From: Nitritalea halalkaliphila LW7
GTDB taxonomy: Bacteria; Bacteroidota; Bacteroidia; Cytophagales; Cyclobacteriaceae
DNA length: 64,000 nt
Direction: 5' to 3'
Assembly (NCBI RefSeq): GCF_000265075.1
Contig: NZ_AJYA01000019.1
Coordinates: 15 to 64,014 of the forward strand
The notes beneath the pieces are model-generated. The model did no database searches. It was not told the origin of the DNA and saw only the letters and a list, made by a program, of their open reading frames with translations. Position 1 is the stretch's first letter; the number at the start of each line of letters is the position of its first letter. Shown here piece by piece: positions 38,411 through 47,696 of the stretch. The position numbers and the translations under genes are program-made.

Positions 38411-39147
38411 TTACAGACGTTTCACTTCGATATTCCGGAACCATACATCATCGCCATGATCCTGAAGTGCGATACGGCCAGACTTGAAAGAACCGAAACC
38501 TGGCATATCCTTAAACTTACTCCCTGCGATAAGCTCCTTCCAGCTCTCATCCCAAAGAGAGGTCTGCACTACCAAAACACCGTTTAACTTCAGCGAAAGC
38601 TGTTCGTCTTGGACGATTACCTCCGCTAAGTTCCACTCGCCCACAGGCCGGGCAGCTTCCTCACTCGCCTCGATCAGATCATATAAATCTCCCGCACGGT
38701 GCGTCCGAATCTGCCCATCAGGATGCCCGTCATTATCCAAAATCTGCATCTCAGGACCTGTCATCCACGGATACTGAAAATCTTCTGACTCATGCACTAA
38801 AAACATAATGCCCGAATTCCCATTTTTCGAAATTTTCCACTCTAAGCGCAGGTGAAAATCATCGAAGGTCTCCTCTGTAATGATGTCGCCACCATCACCG
38901 GTCTGCCAGCCATCCTTATTCGAGGCATCTAAATACAAGACCCCTTCCTTCACCTTCCAGGCAGCGCCACGGGCTCTCCCCCATATTTGCGCCAGCCACT
39001 CAGATCTTCTCCATTAAACAAAGCCACCCATTCCGCATCCGTAACTTCCGACTCCACCACCTCAGTTTCTACCTCTTCCGTGCGCTCAGGCCCACAAGCC
39101 GCCAGTATTCCGGCTAAAAACACACCTAAAATCATATTTTTCTTCAT
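38411..39147 (-). CDS. 3-keto-disaccharide hydrolase family (DUF1080) lipoprotein (one frameshift)
   Basis: About 245 residues. Lipoprotein signal (VFLAGILAACGPE, cysteine at 19), an acidic spacer, then a jelly-roll DUF1080 domain starting EWVALFNGEDLSGWRKYGG; after a missing base near 38962 it continues AWKVKEGVLYL, DDFHLRLEWKISKNGNSGIMF, GPEMQILDNDGHPDG, and ends SGRIALQDHGDDVWFRNIEVKRL. Members of this family act on 3-keto-glycosides, cleaving the sugar after C3 oxidation. The neighbours (GMC oxidoreductase, isomerases, cytochrome c) fit such a pathway. Likely on the periplasmic or outer surface. Confidence 0.88.
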
Positions 39148-39159
39148 AGTCTGTCTGAA

Positions 39160-39582
39160 TTAATCTTTAAACATTAAAATATAGCGCACCATCGTCTCCG
39201 CGTCGTCTTGACTGATCTGCGGATGCGGAGGCATAGGCACCTCGCCCCAGTTGCCATAGTTTCCATTGATAATATTGGCGGCCAGCATCTCCACGTTTTC
39301 ATCCGTAGCCTCATAGCGCTCCGCCACATCCTTATAAGAAGGCCCGATCACCTTACGCACAGACATGTGGCAGGCCGTACAGCCATTCGCCTTCACTTTC
39401 TCACTGCCGGCTTGGAAAATAGGATCATTTTTGTACCGCTCCTCGGGGCTTTGCTTCACCTCCACAGCATCCGTCGTGAGCGCCTCTCCAGAGGTCGTCT
39501 GCTCACCGCCACCACCACAGGCGACAGTCATGAGAAATAGGCCCGACGCGATCAGGGCCACATACATACGATTCATCTTCAT
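39160..39582 (-). CDS. Lipoprotein c-type cytochrome (c551/c552-like)
   Basis: 140 residues. Lipoprotein signal with TVACGGGGE (cysteine at 22), an unstructured spacer, then a small class I cytochrome c: NGCTACHMSVRKVIGPSYKDVAERYE and the distal methionine in WGEVPMPPHPQIS, ending AETMVRYILMFKD. It is likely the electron acceptor for the GMC/gluconate-dehydrogenase-type enzyme of the divergent operon. 12 bases from the DUF1080 gene. Confidence 0.92.
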   Translation of the reverse strand: MKMNRMYVALIASGLFLMTVACGGGGEQTTSGEALTTDAVEVKQSPEERYKNDPIFQAGSEKVKANGCTACHMSVRKVIGPSYKDVAERYEATDENVEMLAANIINGNYGNWGEVPMPPHPQISQDDAETMVRYILMFKD

Positions 39583-39600
39583 TTTTTATCTCTTTTAAAA

Positions 39601-40658
39601 TTACATGTTCTCTCCTAAAATCTGCGCATTAAAGGCGGCATCTGCACCCGCGGAGGCGAAATCGTCAAAGGCCTTTTCCGTCACCCGAATCAGGTGCTCC
39701 TCGATAAAGCGCGCCCCCTCTATGGCTCCTTGCTCAGGATGCTTCAGCGCACACTCCCACTCTAAAACCGCCCAGCCAGCGAAATCATACTGCGCAAGTT
39801 TACTGAAAATCTGCTTGAAATCCACCTGCCCATCCCCTAAGGAACGGAAGCGACCGGCTCGCTCTACCCAGTTCTGATAGCCGCCGTAGACGCCCTGCTT
39901 GCCCGAAGGCGAAACTCCGCATCCTTCACATGGAACATCTTGATCCGCTCATGATAGAAATCGATAAACTGCACATAGTCCATGCACTGCAGCAGAAAAT
40001 GGCTTGGATCATATAGAATATTCGCGCGCACATGCCCCTTCACCTCATCTAAAAACCGCTCGAACGTGACGCCATCGTGCAGGTCCTCACCTGGGTGCAA
40101 CTCATAACAGAGATCTACTCCCGCCGCATCGAAGGCATCTAAAATCGGAAGCCAGCGTGCCGCCAAAGCCTGAAACCCCTGTTCCACCAGTCCCGCCGGG
40201 CGCTGCGGCCAAGGGTACACCGTATGCCACATCAGGGCCCCACTAAAGGTCGCATGGGCTTGCAAGCCTAAGTTCGCGGAAGCCTTTGCCGCGAGCAGCA
40301 GCTGCTCCTTCGCCCAGGCCTGCTTGCCCTTCAGGTCTCCCTTCAGCGCCGCTGGCGCAAAGGCGTCGAACAACTGATTGTACACCGGACTTAGCGCCAC
40401 TAGCTGGCCCTGCAGGTGCGTGGACAGCTCGGTAATCTGAAGCCCCGCCGCCTCCACGGTTCCCCGCAGCTCATCCGCATACGTCTTACTCTCCGCCGCT
40501 AATTTTAAGTCCATCAGACGCGGCTCCCAGGTAGGAATCTGCACCCCTTTATAGCCTATTTCCGCCATCCACTGACAGATCGTGTCTAAACGATTAAAGG
40601 GCGCTTGGTCCCCTACGAATTGTGCCAGAAAAATTCCCGGCCCTCTCACATTTTTCAT
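39601..40658 (-). CDS. Sugar phosphate isomerase/epimerase-family TIM barrel protein (one frameshift)
   Basis: About 352 residues, AP-endonuclease-2-type TIM barrel: GPGIFLAQFVGDQAPFN, GYKGVQIPTWEPRLMDLKLA, ITELSTHLQGQLVAL, VDLCYELHPGEDLHDG (metal-binding glutamate), NILYDPSHFLLQCMDY and KMFHVKDAEFR. Near 39905 one missing base separates the last domain, which continues GKQGVYGGYQNWVERAGRFR then VDFKQIFSKLAQYDFAGWAVLEWE. The metal ligands (E, D, H, E) of the family are in place. Substrate unknown; context suggests epimerisation or isomerisation of keto-sugars. Confidence 0.88.
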
Positions 40659-41002
40659 TTTTCAGTATTCGGTTTAATCGGTTTGGTTCTTTTCTAAACA
40701 TTTTTTTTCACGAAAGGGTCTGCACTTCATCACAAAATCCACCAACGTCCTGACCCCAAGCGTCCTAAGTGGGATTTTGAATTTAAATCGATTGCAAAGC
40801 CTTTATAGGCTACTTTTTCACTTCGACTCCCATTTTTTTCTTCCAATCGCGCACGCCGCTTACGGATTCTTTTCCCGAAAAAACGGCATTTAAGATTTAA
40901 ATTTAAAGGAAAAAGGCTGAATATTAAATGAAAAATTGATAGTTTGGTCTTATAATTCACGTTTCTCGAAAACGTTTTAAACCTATCTAACCGAAATAAC
41001 GC
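40659..41002. other. Divergent promoter region of the sugar module
   Basis: 344 bases between the leftward isomerase operon and the rightward symporter operon. It is AT-rich with no gene. No TAnnTTTG with proper spacing stands out. Short inverted runs such as GAAAAACG/CGTTTTC-like strings near 40975 are too weak to call. Confidence 0.4.
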
Positions 41003-42246
41003 ATGCGTTCAGGAGTAAAATTTCAGCTTTCCTTTATGATGTTCTTGGAGTTCTTTATCTGGGGCTCCTGGTTCGTGACGCTGGGTACTTTCTTGGGTAC
41101 CAACTTACAAGCGACGGGCGCGCAGACCGCAGCTGCCTTCTCTTCCCAATCCCTCGGCGCCATCATCGCCCCCTTTATCATCGGGCTCATCGCCGACCGC
41201 TACTTTAATGCTGAGCGCATCCTCGGCGTCCTCCACCTAGCAGGCGCAGCGCTCATGTTTATGATGTTTAATGCCACGGATTTTAGCAGCTTCTATCCTT
41301 ATGTACTGGCCTACATGGTGCTGTTTATGCCCACCCTGGCCTAGTAAATTCCGTATCCTTTAATCAGCTGAAAAGCCCCGAAAAGGAATTTGCTGCCATT
41401 CGCGTCTGGGGAACCATCGGCTGGGTAGTGGCTGGTGCCGCCATCAGCTACGTCTTCGCTTGGGATAGCAGCGCCAGCTTGGCCGAAGGCCTCTTAAAAA
41501 ATACCTTCCTGATGGCCGCTATCAGCTCCCTCATCCTAGGGCTCTTTAGCTTCACCCTCCCCGCTACACCCCCGAAGGCAAATAAAAACGAAAAGGTCAG
41601 CCTGGGCGGTCTACTCGGTCTAGATGCCATCAAATTATTAAAGGATAGAAACTACGGCATTTTCTTCGTTTCCTCTATCCTCATCTGCATTCCACTCGCC
41701 TTCTATTACCAGCTGGCGAACCCCTTCTTGACAGAAATCGGCGTGGCGAACCCTACCGGAAAAATGACCATCGGACAGGTCTCCGAGGCCCTCTTCCTGC
41801 TCGCACTACCCTTTTTCTTTAAACGTTTTGGCTTTAAAGTGACCCTGCTCTTAGGCATGATCGCCTGGGTGCTCCGCTATGCCCTCTTTGCATTCGGCGA
41901 CGCTGACGGTAAGTTCTACTACCTACTCATCGGAATCGCGCTGCACGGCATCTGCTACGACTTCTTCTTCGTTTCGGGCCAAATTTATACCGATGCGAAG
42001 GCGGGGCCGAAAGTAAAATCCGCTGCACAGGGTCTGATTACCCTTGCCACCTATGGAGTAGGAATGTTGATCGGTTTTGCCGTGGCCGGCAAAGTAGCCG
42101 ACGCCTACCTGCTCTCCGAAAACACACATGCTTGGGAATCCATCTGGCTCATTCCAGCAGGCATCGCGGCGCTAGTGGTCTTGATCTTCTTTATCGCCTT
42201 TAAGGACGAGCGTAAAAAAGATCCAGAAATACCTGTAAAAGCATGA
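41003..42246 (+). CDS. Nucleoside:H+ symporter-family MFS transporter (one frameshift)
   Basis: About 414 residues with 12 helices. The start QLSFMMFLEFFIWGSWFVTLGTFLG is the signature of the NupG/XapB nucleoside symporter family. After the sixth codon past LFMPTLA a missing base near 41340 shifts the frame; it resumes LVNSVSFNQLKSPEKEFAAIRVWGTIGWVV, another hallmark. In Bacteroidota these transporters frequently sit in sugar-oxidation clusters with GMC genes, so the cargo may be a sugar derivative rather than a nucleoside. The stop overlaps the next start (ATGA). Confidence 0.88.
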
Positions 42247-43127
42247 AGCGCAGAACCTGGCTGAAAAGTATCGGAATCAGCAGCCTCGCACTAGGGACAG
42301 CCTCCCTTCACGGCCTCGCCGGAGCAGGGCAGCTGCGGACACCCGCCGCGAAAGACTCCCGGATACGCCATGCCTTCTGCAGCTGGCTATTCCCAGAACT
42401 GAGCCTAACCGAGCAGTGCGGCGTGGCACAAAAACTGGGCTTTCAGGCCATCGACCTGGTGGGCCCCGCCGGTTGGCCGACCTTAAAGGCCCATGGACTA
42501 GCTTGCAGCATGTGTAATGGAGCCGAGATTAGCCTGACCGAGGGTTTTGCGCAAGCAGACCTACACGAAGAGCTCTTCACCCGCTATGCGGCCCTGATTC
42601 CGGAAGTAGCTGCAGCTGGATATACAAACCTTATCTGTTTCAGCGGAAACCAAGGGCGCCAAAGTGATGCGGAGTGTTTAGCGAACTGCGCCGCAGGCCT
42701 GAGGCCCTTACTCCCTCTAGCAAAGGAGCATGGAGTCATCTTACACATGGAGCTGCTCAATAGCCGCTTGGATCACCCCGACTACTGGGCCGCCACGAGT
42801 GCAAAGGGCATCGCGCTCTGCGAGGAACTGGACAGCCCGCAGTTTAAGCTGCTCTTCGATATTTACCACATGCAGGTAATGGAAGGAGATCTCATTCGCA
42901 GTATACGCATGCATCACCAGCATTTCGGGCACTACCATACTGCAGGAAATCCTGGGCGTGGTGAGCTGACAAACCGACAAGAAATCCAGTATCCCGCCGT
43001 GATGGCAGCGATCATGGAAACAGGCTATACGGGCTACATCGCCCATGAATTTATTCCGAAGAATCCGGATAAGCAGCAGGCACTAGCAGAAGCGAAAGCA
43101 ATCTGCGACAGTTACACGAAATTATAA
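42243..43127 (+). CDS. Exported hydroxypyruvate isomerase-like TIM barrel protein
   Basis: 294 residues. Twin-arginine-like leader MKRRTWLKSIGISSLALGTASLHGLAGA. TIM barrel with HAFCSWLFPELS, KLGFQAIDLVGPAGWPTL, GVILHMELLNSRLDHP (metal-binding Glu), FKLLFDIYHMQVMEGDL (D and H ligands), GHYHTAGNPGRGELT, and YTGYIAHEFIPK (final Glu). This is the Hyi-type branch. With the other TIM barrel at 39601-40658 it gives two isomerases in the module. Substrate unknown. Confidence 0.9.
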   Translation: MKRRTWLKSIGISSLALGTASLHGLAGAGQLRTPAAKDSRIRHAFCSWLFPELSLTEQCGVAQKLGFQAIDLVGPAGWPTLKAHGLACSMCNGAEISLTEGFAQADLHEELFTRYAALIPEVAAAGYTNLICFSGNQGRQSDAECLANCAAGLRPLLPLAKEHGVILHMELLNSRLDHPDYWAATSAKGIALCEELDSPQFKLLFDIYHMQVMEGDLIRSIRMHHQHFGHYHTAGNPGRGELTNRQEIQYPAVMAAIMETGYTGYIAHEFIPKNPDKQQALAEAKAICDSYTKL

Positions 43128-43158
43128 CTATACTAACGCGATAAACTCAATCACATAA

Positions 43159-44838
43159 ATGGCAGATCAAACGTACGATGCGATCGTCGTCGGCTCCGGT
43201 ATCAGCGGCGGCTGGGCGGCAAAGGAACTCACAGAAAAAGGCTTAAAAGTACTTTTATTAGAGCGTGGGCAAAATGTAGAACATGTCAAAGACTACAAAA
43301 ACGCCAATCAGGCGCCTTGGGAAATCCCTCACCGAGGGCGCAGGACCATCGAAATGCTGGAAAATCACCCAAACTTAAAACGTGATTACGTCTTAAATGA
43401 GCAGAATCTCGACTGGTGGGCACATGAAAAGGACTCCCCCTACGTGGAGAAAAAACCATTTACCTGGTTTAGAGGCTACCAAGTAGGTGGACGCTCCCTG
43501 ATGTGGGGCCGCCAGAGCTACCGCTTGGCTGACATCGACTTCGAAGCCAACTTAAAAGAAGGCATCGCAGTAGACTGGCCAGTGCGTTATAAGGACCTGG
43601 CCCCTTGGTACAGCTATGTAGAGCGCTTTGCTGGAATTTCCGGTAACCGTGACGGCCTGGATATCCTTCCTGACGGAGAATTTCTACCTCCGATGGACTT
43701 AAACTGCGTCGAAAAAGAGGTGGCGGAACGCATTAAAGCCAAGTGGAACGGGAAAAGGCTCATGACCATCGGCCGTGTGGCGAATATCACGCAGCCGCAT
43801 GAAGGACGCGTAAACTGCCAGTACAGAAATAAATGCTGGCTCGGCTGCCCTTTCGGAGGCTACTTCTCTACGCAGTCCTCTACCCTTCCTGCCGCTATGC
43901 GTACGGGCAACTTAACCCTTCGCCCCTGGTCGATCGTAACCAAGCTTACCTACGATAAGGATACCCAGAAGGCCACAGGAGTGGAGGTTTTAGATGCTGA
44001 AAATAATCAGACCTACACGTATAAGGCCAAAGTAATTTTCCTGTGTGCCTCTGCCTTTAATTCCACCGCCATTCTGATGCGTTCTGCCACAGATATTTGG
44101 CCAGGAGGCCTCGGCAGCAGCAGTGGAGAGCTCGGCCATAACGTTATGGACCACCACTTCCGCGTAGGAGCGAACGGAACATACGAGGGCTTCGAGGACC
44201 GCTATTATTTTGGCCGCCGGCCAAATGGAATTTACATTCCGCGCTTCCAAAACGTAGGTGATGACAAGCGTGACTACGTACGCGGCTTTGGCTATCAGGG
44301 AGGCGCCAGCAGATCCGGATGGAGCCGTAATGTGGCCGAGATAAACTTCGGTGCTCCTCTAAAAGAGGCACTTACGGAGCCAGGACCTTGGAGCATGGGC
44401 ATCACCGCCTTCGGTGAAATTCTCCCTTACCATGAAAATAAAATCACCCTGTCGAAGGATGTCACCGACAAGTGGGGGCTTCCTGTCTTAGAAATGGATG
44501 CAGAGCTGAAGGAGAACGAAAAGCGCATGCGAAAAGACATGATGAGCGAGGCGGTCGCTATGCTAGAAGCTGCCGGCTTAAAAGATGTACGCGGTTTTGA
44601 TGCAGGTTACACCTTAGGCCAAGGAATCCATGAGATGGGAACCGCTCGTATGGGGCGTGACCCGAAAACCTCAGTCTTGAATGGCAATAATCAGGTGTGG
44701 GACGCTAAAAACGTTTTCGTCACAGATGGTGCCTGTATGACCTCAGGGGCTGCGCAGAACCCATCTCTGACCTACATGGCCTTAACCGCACGAGCAGCGG
44801 ACTTTGCGGTAGCAGAATTAAAGAAAGGGAACCTATAA
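43159..44838 (+). CDS. GMC-family FAD-dependent sugar oxidoreductase
   Basis: 559 residues. FAD-binding Rossmann motif at 7-35 (VVGSGISGGWAAKELTEKGL, then LERG). GGRSLMWGRQSYR contacts FAD; a cysteine-containing segment CQYRNKCWLGCPFGG follows. Catalytic region near the C-terminus: GIHEMGTARMGRDPKTSV (catalytic His) and NPSLTYMALTARAADF (second conserved Asn). This is the subtype that pairs with the gluconate 2-dehydrogenase subunit 3-like protein encoded next. Likely oxidises sugars or glycosides in the periplasm and passes electrons to a cytochrome c. No own signal peptide is seen; export could be by piggy-back with the Tat-type partner. Confidence 0.93.
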   Translation: MADQTYDAIVVGSGISGGWAAKELTEKGLKVLLLERGQNVEHVKDYKNANQAPWEIPHRGRRTIEMLENHPNLKRDYVLNEQNLDWWAHEKDSPYVEKKPFTWFRGYQVGGRSLMWGRQSYRLADIDFEANLKEGIAVDWPVRYKDLAPWYSYVERFAGISGNRDGLDILPDGEFLPPMDLNCVEKEVAERIKAKWNGKRLMTIGRVANITQPHEGRVNCQYRNKCWLGCPFGGYFSTQSSTLPAAMRTGNLTLRPWSIVTKLTYDKDTQKATGVEVLDAENNQTYTYKAKVIFLCASAFNSTAILMRSATDIWPGGLGSSSGELGHNVMDHHFRVGANGTYEGFEDRYYFGRRPNGIYIPRFQNVGDDKRDYVRGFGYQGGASRSGWSRNVAEINFGAPLKEALTEPGPWSMGITAFGEILPYHENKITLSKDVTDKWGLPVLEMDAELKENEKRMRKDMMSEAVAMLEAAGLKDVRGFDAGYTLGQGIHEMGTARMGRDPKTSVLNGNNQVWDAKNVFVTDGACMTSGAAQNPSLTYMALTARAADFAVAELKKGNL

Positions 44839-44849
44839 AAGAATCGATC

Positions 44850-45404
44850 ATGGCAATCAATAGAAGAGACGCACTAAAATCCATGGCCCTCCTGATGGGA
44901 GGAACTATAGTAGGGATGAATGCCTTGTTGACAGGGTGTAGCCCAGAGGAACAACTTAGCGGACTGAATTTCAGCGAGAAAGATATCGCTTTCTTAGACG
45001 AGCTGGGTGAGGCGATTATCCCCACCACCGATACGCCAGGGGCTAAGGCAGCTGAAATCGGCACCTTTATGGTCATGATGGTAAAGGATACCTATAATGC
45101 AGCAGAGCAAGAGAAGTTTACCAATGGCCTGAATGCTTTACGCGCAGACTTTAAAAAACAGCAAAGCACAGACTTTATGGAGGCTAGCACGGCAGATCGC
45201 ACCGCCTATCTCAACGCCCTACAGGCGCGAGCGGCTGAGGAGGAGGCTTTAGCTGGCTTCTTAGCGATGGCCAAGGATCTCACAGTCCTCGGGTATTTCA
45301 CCTCTGAAATCGGTGCCACACAGGCCTTACGCTACATGGAGACGCCAGGGAAATACGACGGTTGTATGGAGTATGTTCCTGGCGACAGGGCATGGGCATT
45401 ATAA
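44850..45404 (+). CDS. Gluconate 2-dehydrogenase subunit 3-family protein
   Basis: 184 residues. Twin-arginine/lipoprotein leader INRRDALKSMALLMGG and TGCSPEE (cysteine at 30). The body has FLDELGEAIIPTTDTPGAKAAEIGTFM, the family signature, and ends PGKYDGCMEYVPGDRAWAL. Partner of GMC dehydrogenases, thought to carry them through the Tat pathway and to anchor them. 11 bases after the GMC gene. Confidence 0.9.
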   Translation: MAINRRDALKSMALLMGGTIVGMNALLTGCSPEEQLSGLNFSEKDIAFLDELGEAIIPTTDTPGAKAAEIGTFMVMMVKDTYNAAEQEKFTNGLNALRADFKKQQSTDFMEASTADRTAYLNALQARAAEEEALAGFLAMAKDLTVLGYFTSEIGATQALRYMETPGKYDGCMEYVPGDRAWAL

Positions 45405-45511
45405 AGGTGTAAAAACCTCGTTTATGGGTGTATAGGCAAGACTTCTTTATGTAGTCGTACATACTACTACCGGGGAAGTCAACACCCATCGGTCGCTCAA
45501 GTTAAAAAAAG

Positions 45512-45550
45512 ACCCCTTAGGAAGGCAGCAGCTTTTCCTAAGGGGTTTTA
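45512..45550. terminator. Bidirectional terminator between the GMC operon and the 4HB sensor gene
   Basis: Perfect 12-base arms ACCCCTTAGGAA (45512-45523) and TTCCTAAGGGGT (45535-45546) with T-runs on both strands, between two genes that converge. Confidence 0.85.
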
Positions 45551-45584
45551 TCGTAATCGCTTTAGCTCATGTTTAGCTATAGAC

Positions 45585-46235
45585 TTAATCCACCCAGTTC
45601 TTCGTGACGTAACGGGAGCTGTAAAGCAAGTAATACACCAGTACGAGTAAAAGAAACAAGCCTGCCACTTCAAACTGCGCCCAGATGCGCGAACGATTAA
45701 TAATGACACTCGCTTCTTTTACTAAGCGCTGTCCTTCGTCCAGCTGAATTTCGGAAAGACGCTCTAAATCCGTCAGCGCACGCCGAATGGCCGCATTATA
45801 GACACGTACTTCCTCGGTGTTTACGGTGTTCGTCGCTGTATTAAAAATACGCTCATAGCGCTCTATTCTCAGCTCATCTTCCACGATGCGTCTAAAATCA
45901 GCCAGCGCATCGGCTTCACTTACGGTGAGGAGTGTGCTTTCGAACTGATAAACGCGGGCTAAAATCTCTTCCTCTTTTTGGGCGATGTCCGCTAGGATCA
46001 GGTCGGGATCTTCTACCACATCGCAGTGATTAATCGCTAGCTTTACTTCATACAGCCGCTCACTTATATCAAAAAGTAAAGACTCGGTAACTAAGCGGTC
46101 TTCGTACACAGAGGCGAAGGAACTCCCTAGCGCCTCGAAATTTTTACGCTCTAAATAATTTTTATACACGATCGCCAACACGATAACCGACAGAACACTG
46201 GCTAAGGTGAGCTTACTTCTAAATCCCTTTGTCAT
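45585..46235 (-). CDS. Four-helix-bundle (MCP-type) membrane sensor protein without output domain
   Basis: 216 residues from ATG at 46235 (an earlier ATG at 46289 is less likely since the first helix would start far in). Helix 1 at about 8-26 (LTLASVLSVIVLAIVYK), a periplasmic helical region with heptad-like charge pattern (LLFDISERLYEVKLAINHCD ... IAQKEEEILARVYQFES), helix 2 at about 190-208 (GLFLLLVLVYYLLYSSRYV), and an end eight residues later. This is the layout of the 4HB_MCP sensor domain of chemoreceptors and kinases, but no HAMP, kinase or methyl-accepting part follows. It may act with a partner; function unknown. Confidence 0.6.
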   Translation of the reverse strand: MTKGFRSKLTLASVLSVIVLAIVYKNYLERKNFEALGSSFASVYEDRLVTESLLFDISERLYEVKLAINHCDVVEDPDLILADIAQKEEEILARVYQFESTLLTVSEADALADFRRIVEDELRIERYERIFNTATNTVNTEEVRVYNAAIRRALTDLERLSEIQLDEGQRLVKEASVIINRSRIWAQFEVAGLFLLLVLVYYLLYSSRYVTKNWVD

Positions 46236-46400
46236 AATTTGGGTACGCTGAATTTCTATAATTGAACATGCTAAGTTAAAGGAATACAAGGTAAATCCAA
46301 GATTTTTCTTGTGAATACCAAGCCCTTAACCCTGCCAAAAATAAGCTACCGCGTGGGGCAAGATAAAAAAACAAAAGGGATATCCGAAGATATCCCTCTG

Positions 46401-46473
46401 TGATCCCGCTGGGGCTCGAACCCAGGACCCTAACATTAAAAGTGTTATGCTCTACCAGCTGAGCTACGGAATC
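46401..46473 (-). tRNA. tRNA-Lys (anticodon TTT), copy 1
   Basis: Acceptor GATTCCG pairs with CGGGATC (one G-T); anticodon loop CTTTTAA; T-loop TTCGAGC. Identical to the copy at 46733-46805. Confidence 0.96.
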
Positions 46474-46489
46474 TAAAATCTTAGTAATG

Positions 46490-46563
46490 TGATCCTGTCA
46501 GGACTCGAACCTGAAACCTACTGCTTAGAAGGCAGTTGCTCTATCCAGTTGAGCTACAGGACC
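46490..46563 (-). tRNA. tRNA-Arg (anticodon TCT)
   Basis: Acceptor GGTCCTG pairs with CAGGATC; anticodon loop CTTCTAA; T-loop TTCGAGT. 74 bases. Confidence 0.96.
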
Positions 46564-46579
46564 TGCTTTCAAAAAGAAG

Positions 46580-46654
46580 TCGGGGTGGCAAGATTCGAAC
46601 TTGCGACCTCCACATCCCAAATGTGGCGCGATAACCGGGCTACGCTACACCCCG
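46580..46654 (-). tRNA. tRNA-Pro (anticodon TGG)
   Basis: Acceptor CGGGGTG pairs with CACCCCG; anticodon loop TTTGGGA; T-loop TTCGAAT. 75 bases. Confidence 0.96.
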
Positions 46655-46732
46655 ATTCTGTTTGAGTTTGCAAAGGTAGTGATTACTCTTTGTAATCCAA
46701 ACTTTTTTGAAAGCAGTTTTCAATTTATTTTG

Positions 46733-46805
46733 TGATCCCGCTGGGGCTCGAACCCAGGACCCTAACATTAAAAGTGTTATGCTCTACCAGCTGAGCTACG
46801 GAATC
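46733..46805 (-). tRNA. tRNA-Lys (anticodon TTT), copy 2
   Basis: Same 73-base sequence as 46401-46473. First gene of the minus-strand tRNA cluster Lys-Pro-Arg-Lys. Confidence 0.96.
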
Positions 46806-46889
46806 AAAATGCCCTTAAACGTATTTTAAAAGCGGTTAAATTATCGGCACTGACTTGGTTTTGAGTAAATCTTTGCCGTAATTGGACTG

Positions 46890-46897
46890 CAAAAATA
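46890..46897 (-). promoter_or_regulatory. Possible -7 element for the tRNA cluster
   Basis: Minus-strand TATTTTTG matches TAnnTTTG, 85 bases upstream of the first tRNA-Lys. The -33 box is unclear. Confidence 0.35.
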
Positions 46898-46913
46898 AGC
46901 GTAGTAATTGAAA

Positions 46914-47636
46914 ATGCAAAACCTAAAGCCCTTCTTTATTCTTTTTTTCCTGCTTTTTTTCAGCAAAAACACCCAAAACGCTAATGCTCAGGAAATTACT
47001 ATCAGCCTCGAACAGGCAGATGCTTTCTTCGCCGCCCAAGACTATCAAGAGGCCATGGAAGTCTACGAAGTTCTCCTGCACGAACAGGGTAAATTCTCTC
47101 CTGCCATGCTACTAAAGATGGCCTTCATCGCAGAGGGTCGCGGGGATTTAAGCGCAGCCTCCTTTTACTTGGCCAAATACTACGCCCACAATAACTCCCC
47201 TAGAGTGGTCTCTAAAATTAAACTCATTAACGGACAGGAAAACCTCCGTGGCTTTACCGTATCAGACAAGGAACAGCTCCTTTCCCTTCTCCTACTCTAT
47301 AAAGAACCCCTCCTCGGTGCACTCAGCCTTCTGGTAATCGTCTTCCTTATCTTAGCCCTTTTAAAGCCCGCCAGAGCCCGCGAAGCCGCCTTCCCTGCCC
47401 TGGTCTTTTGCCTGCTGGCCCTCGCCTTAAATAACGGCCTACAAGACCCTAAATACGCACTCATCGACCGCATGCCCACCTTACTCATGGAAGGCCCATC
47501 CGGTGGCAGCCGACTAGTGGAGAAACTGGAAACAGGCCACCGCGTACAGGTGGTCGGGGAAACCGACAACTGGCTCCGCGTCGAGCTGGAAAATGAAACG
47601 GGCTATATCCGTAAATCCAGCCTGCGCATGCTGTAA
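46914..47636 (+). CDS. TPR/SH3-domain membrane protein (BatE-like)
   Basis: 240 residues from ATG at 46914 (a TTG lies two codons earlier). A signal peptide (ends NANAQ, about 26) is followed by a TPR-like helical region (LEQADAFFAAQDYQEAMEVYEVLLHEQ), two membrane helices (about 130-150 and 158-172), and a C-terminal SH3-like domain (MEGPSGGSRLVEKLETGHRVQVVGETDNWLRVELENETGYI). This TPR-helices-SH3 order is typical of the BatE-type proteins of aerotolerance operons, though no bat genes are next to it. The SH3 part may bind cell wall. Confidence 0.65.
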   Translation: MQNLKPFFILFFLLFFSKNTQNANAQEITISLEQADAFFAAQDYQEAMEVYEVLLHEQGKFSPAMLLKMAFIAEGRGDLSAASFYLAKYYAHNNSPRVVSKIKLINGQENLRGFTVSDKEQLLSLLLLYKEPLLGALSLLVIVFLILALLKPARAREAAFPALVFCLLALALNNGLQDPKYALIDRMPTLLMEGPSGGSRLVEKLETGHRVQVVGETDNWLRVELENETGYIRKSSLRML

Positions 47637-47696
47637 CCACGGTAAGCTTGAGTCACGGATAGGCGCTACACCCTAAGCGCGGAAAGGGCGAAACAA

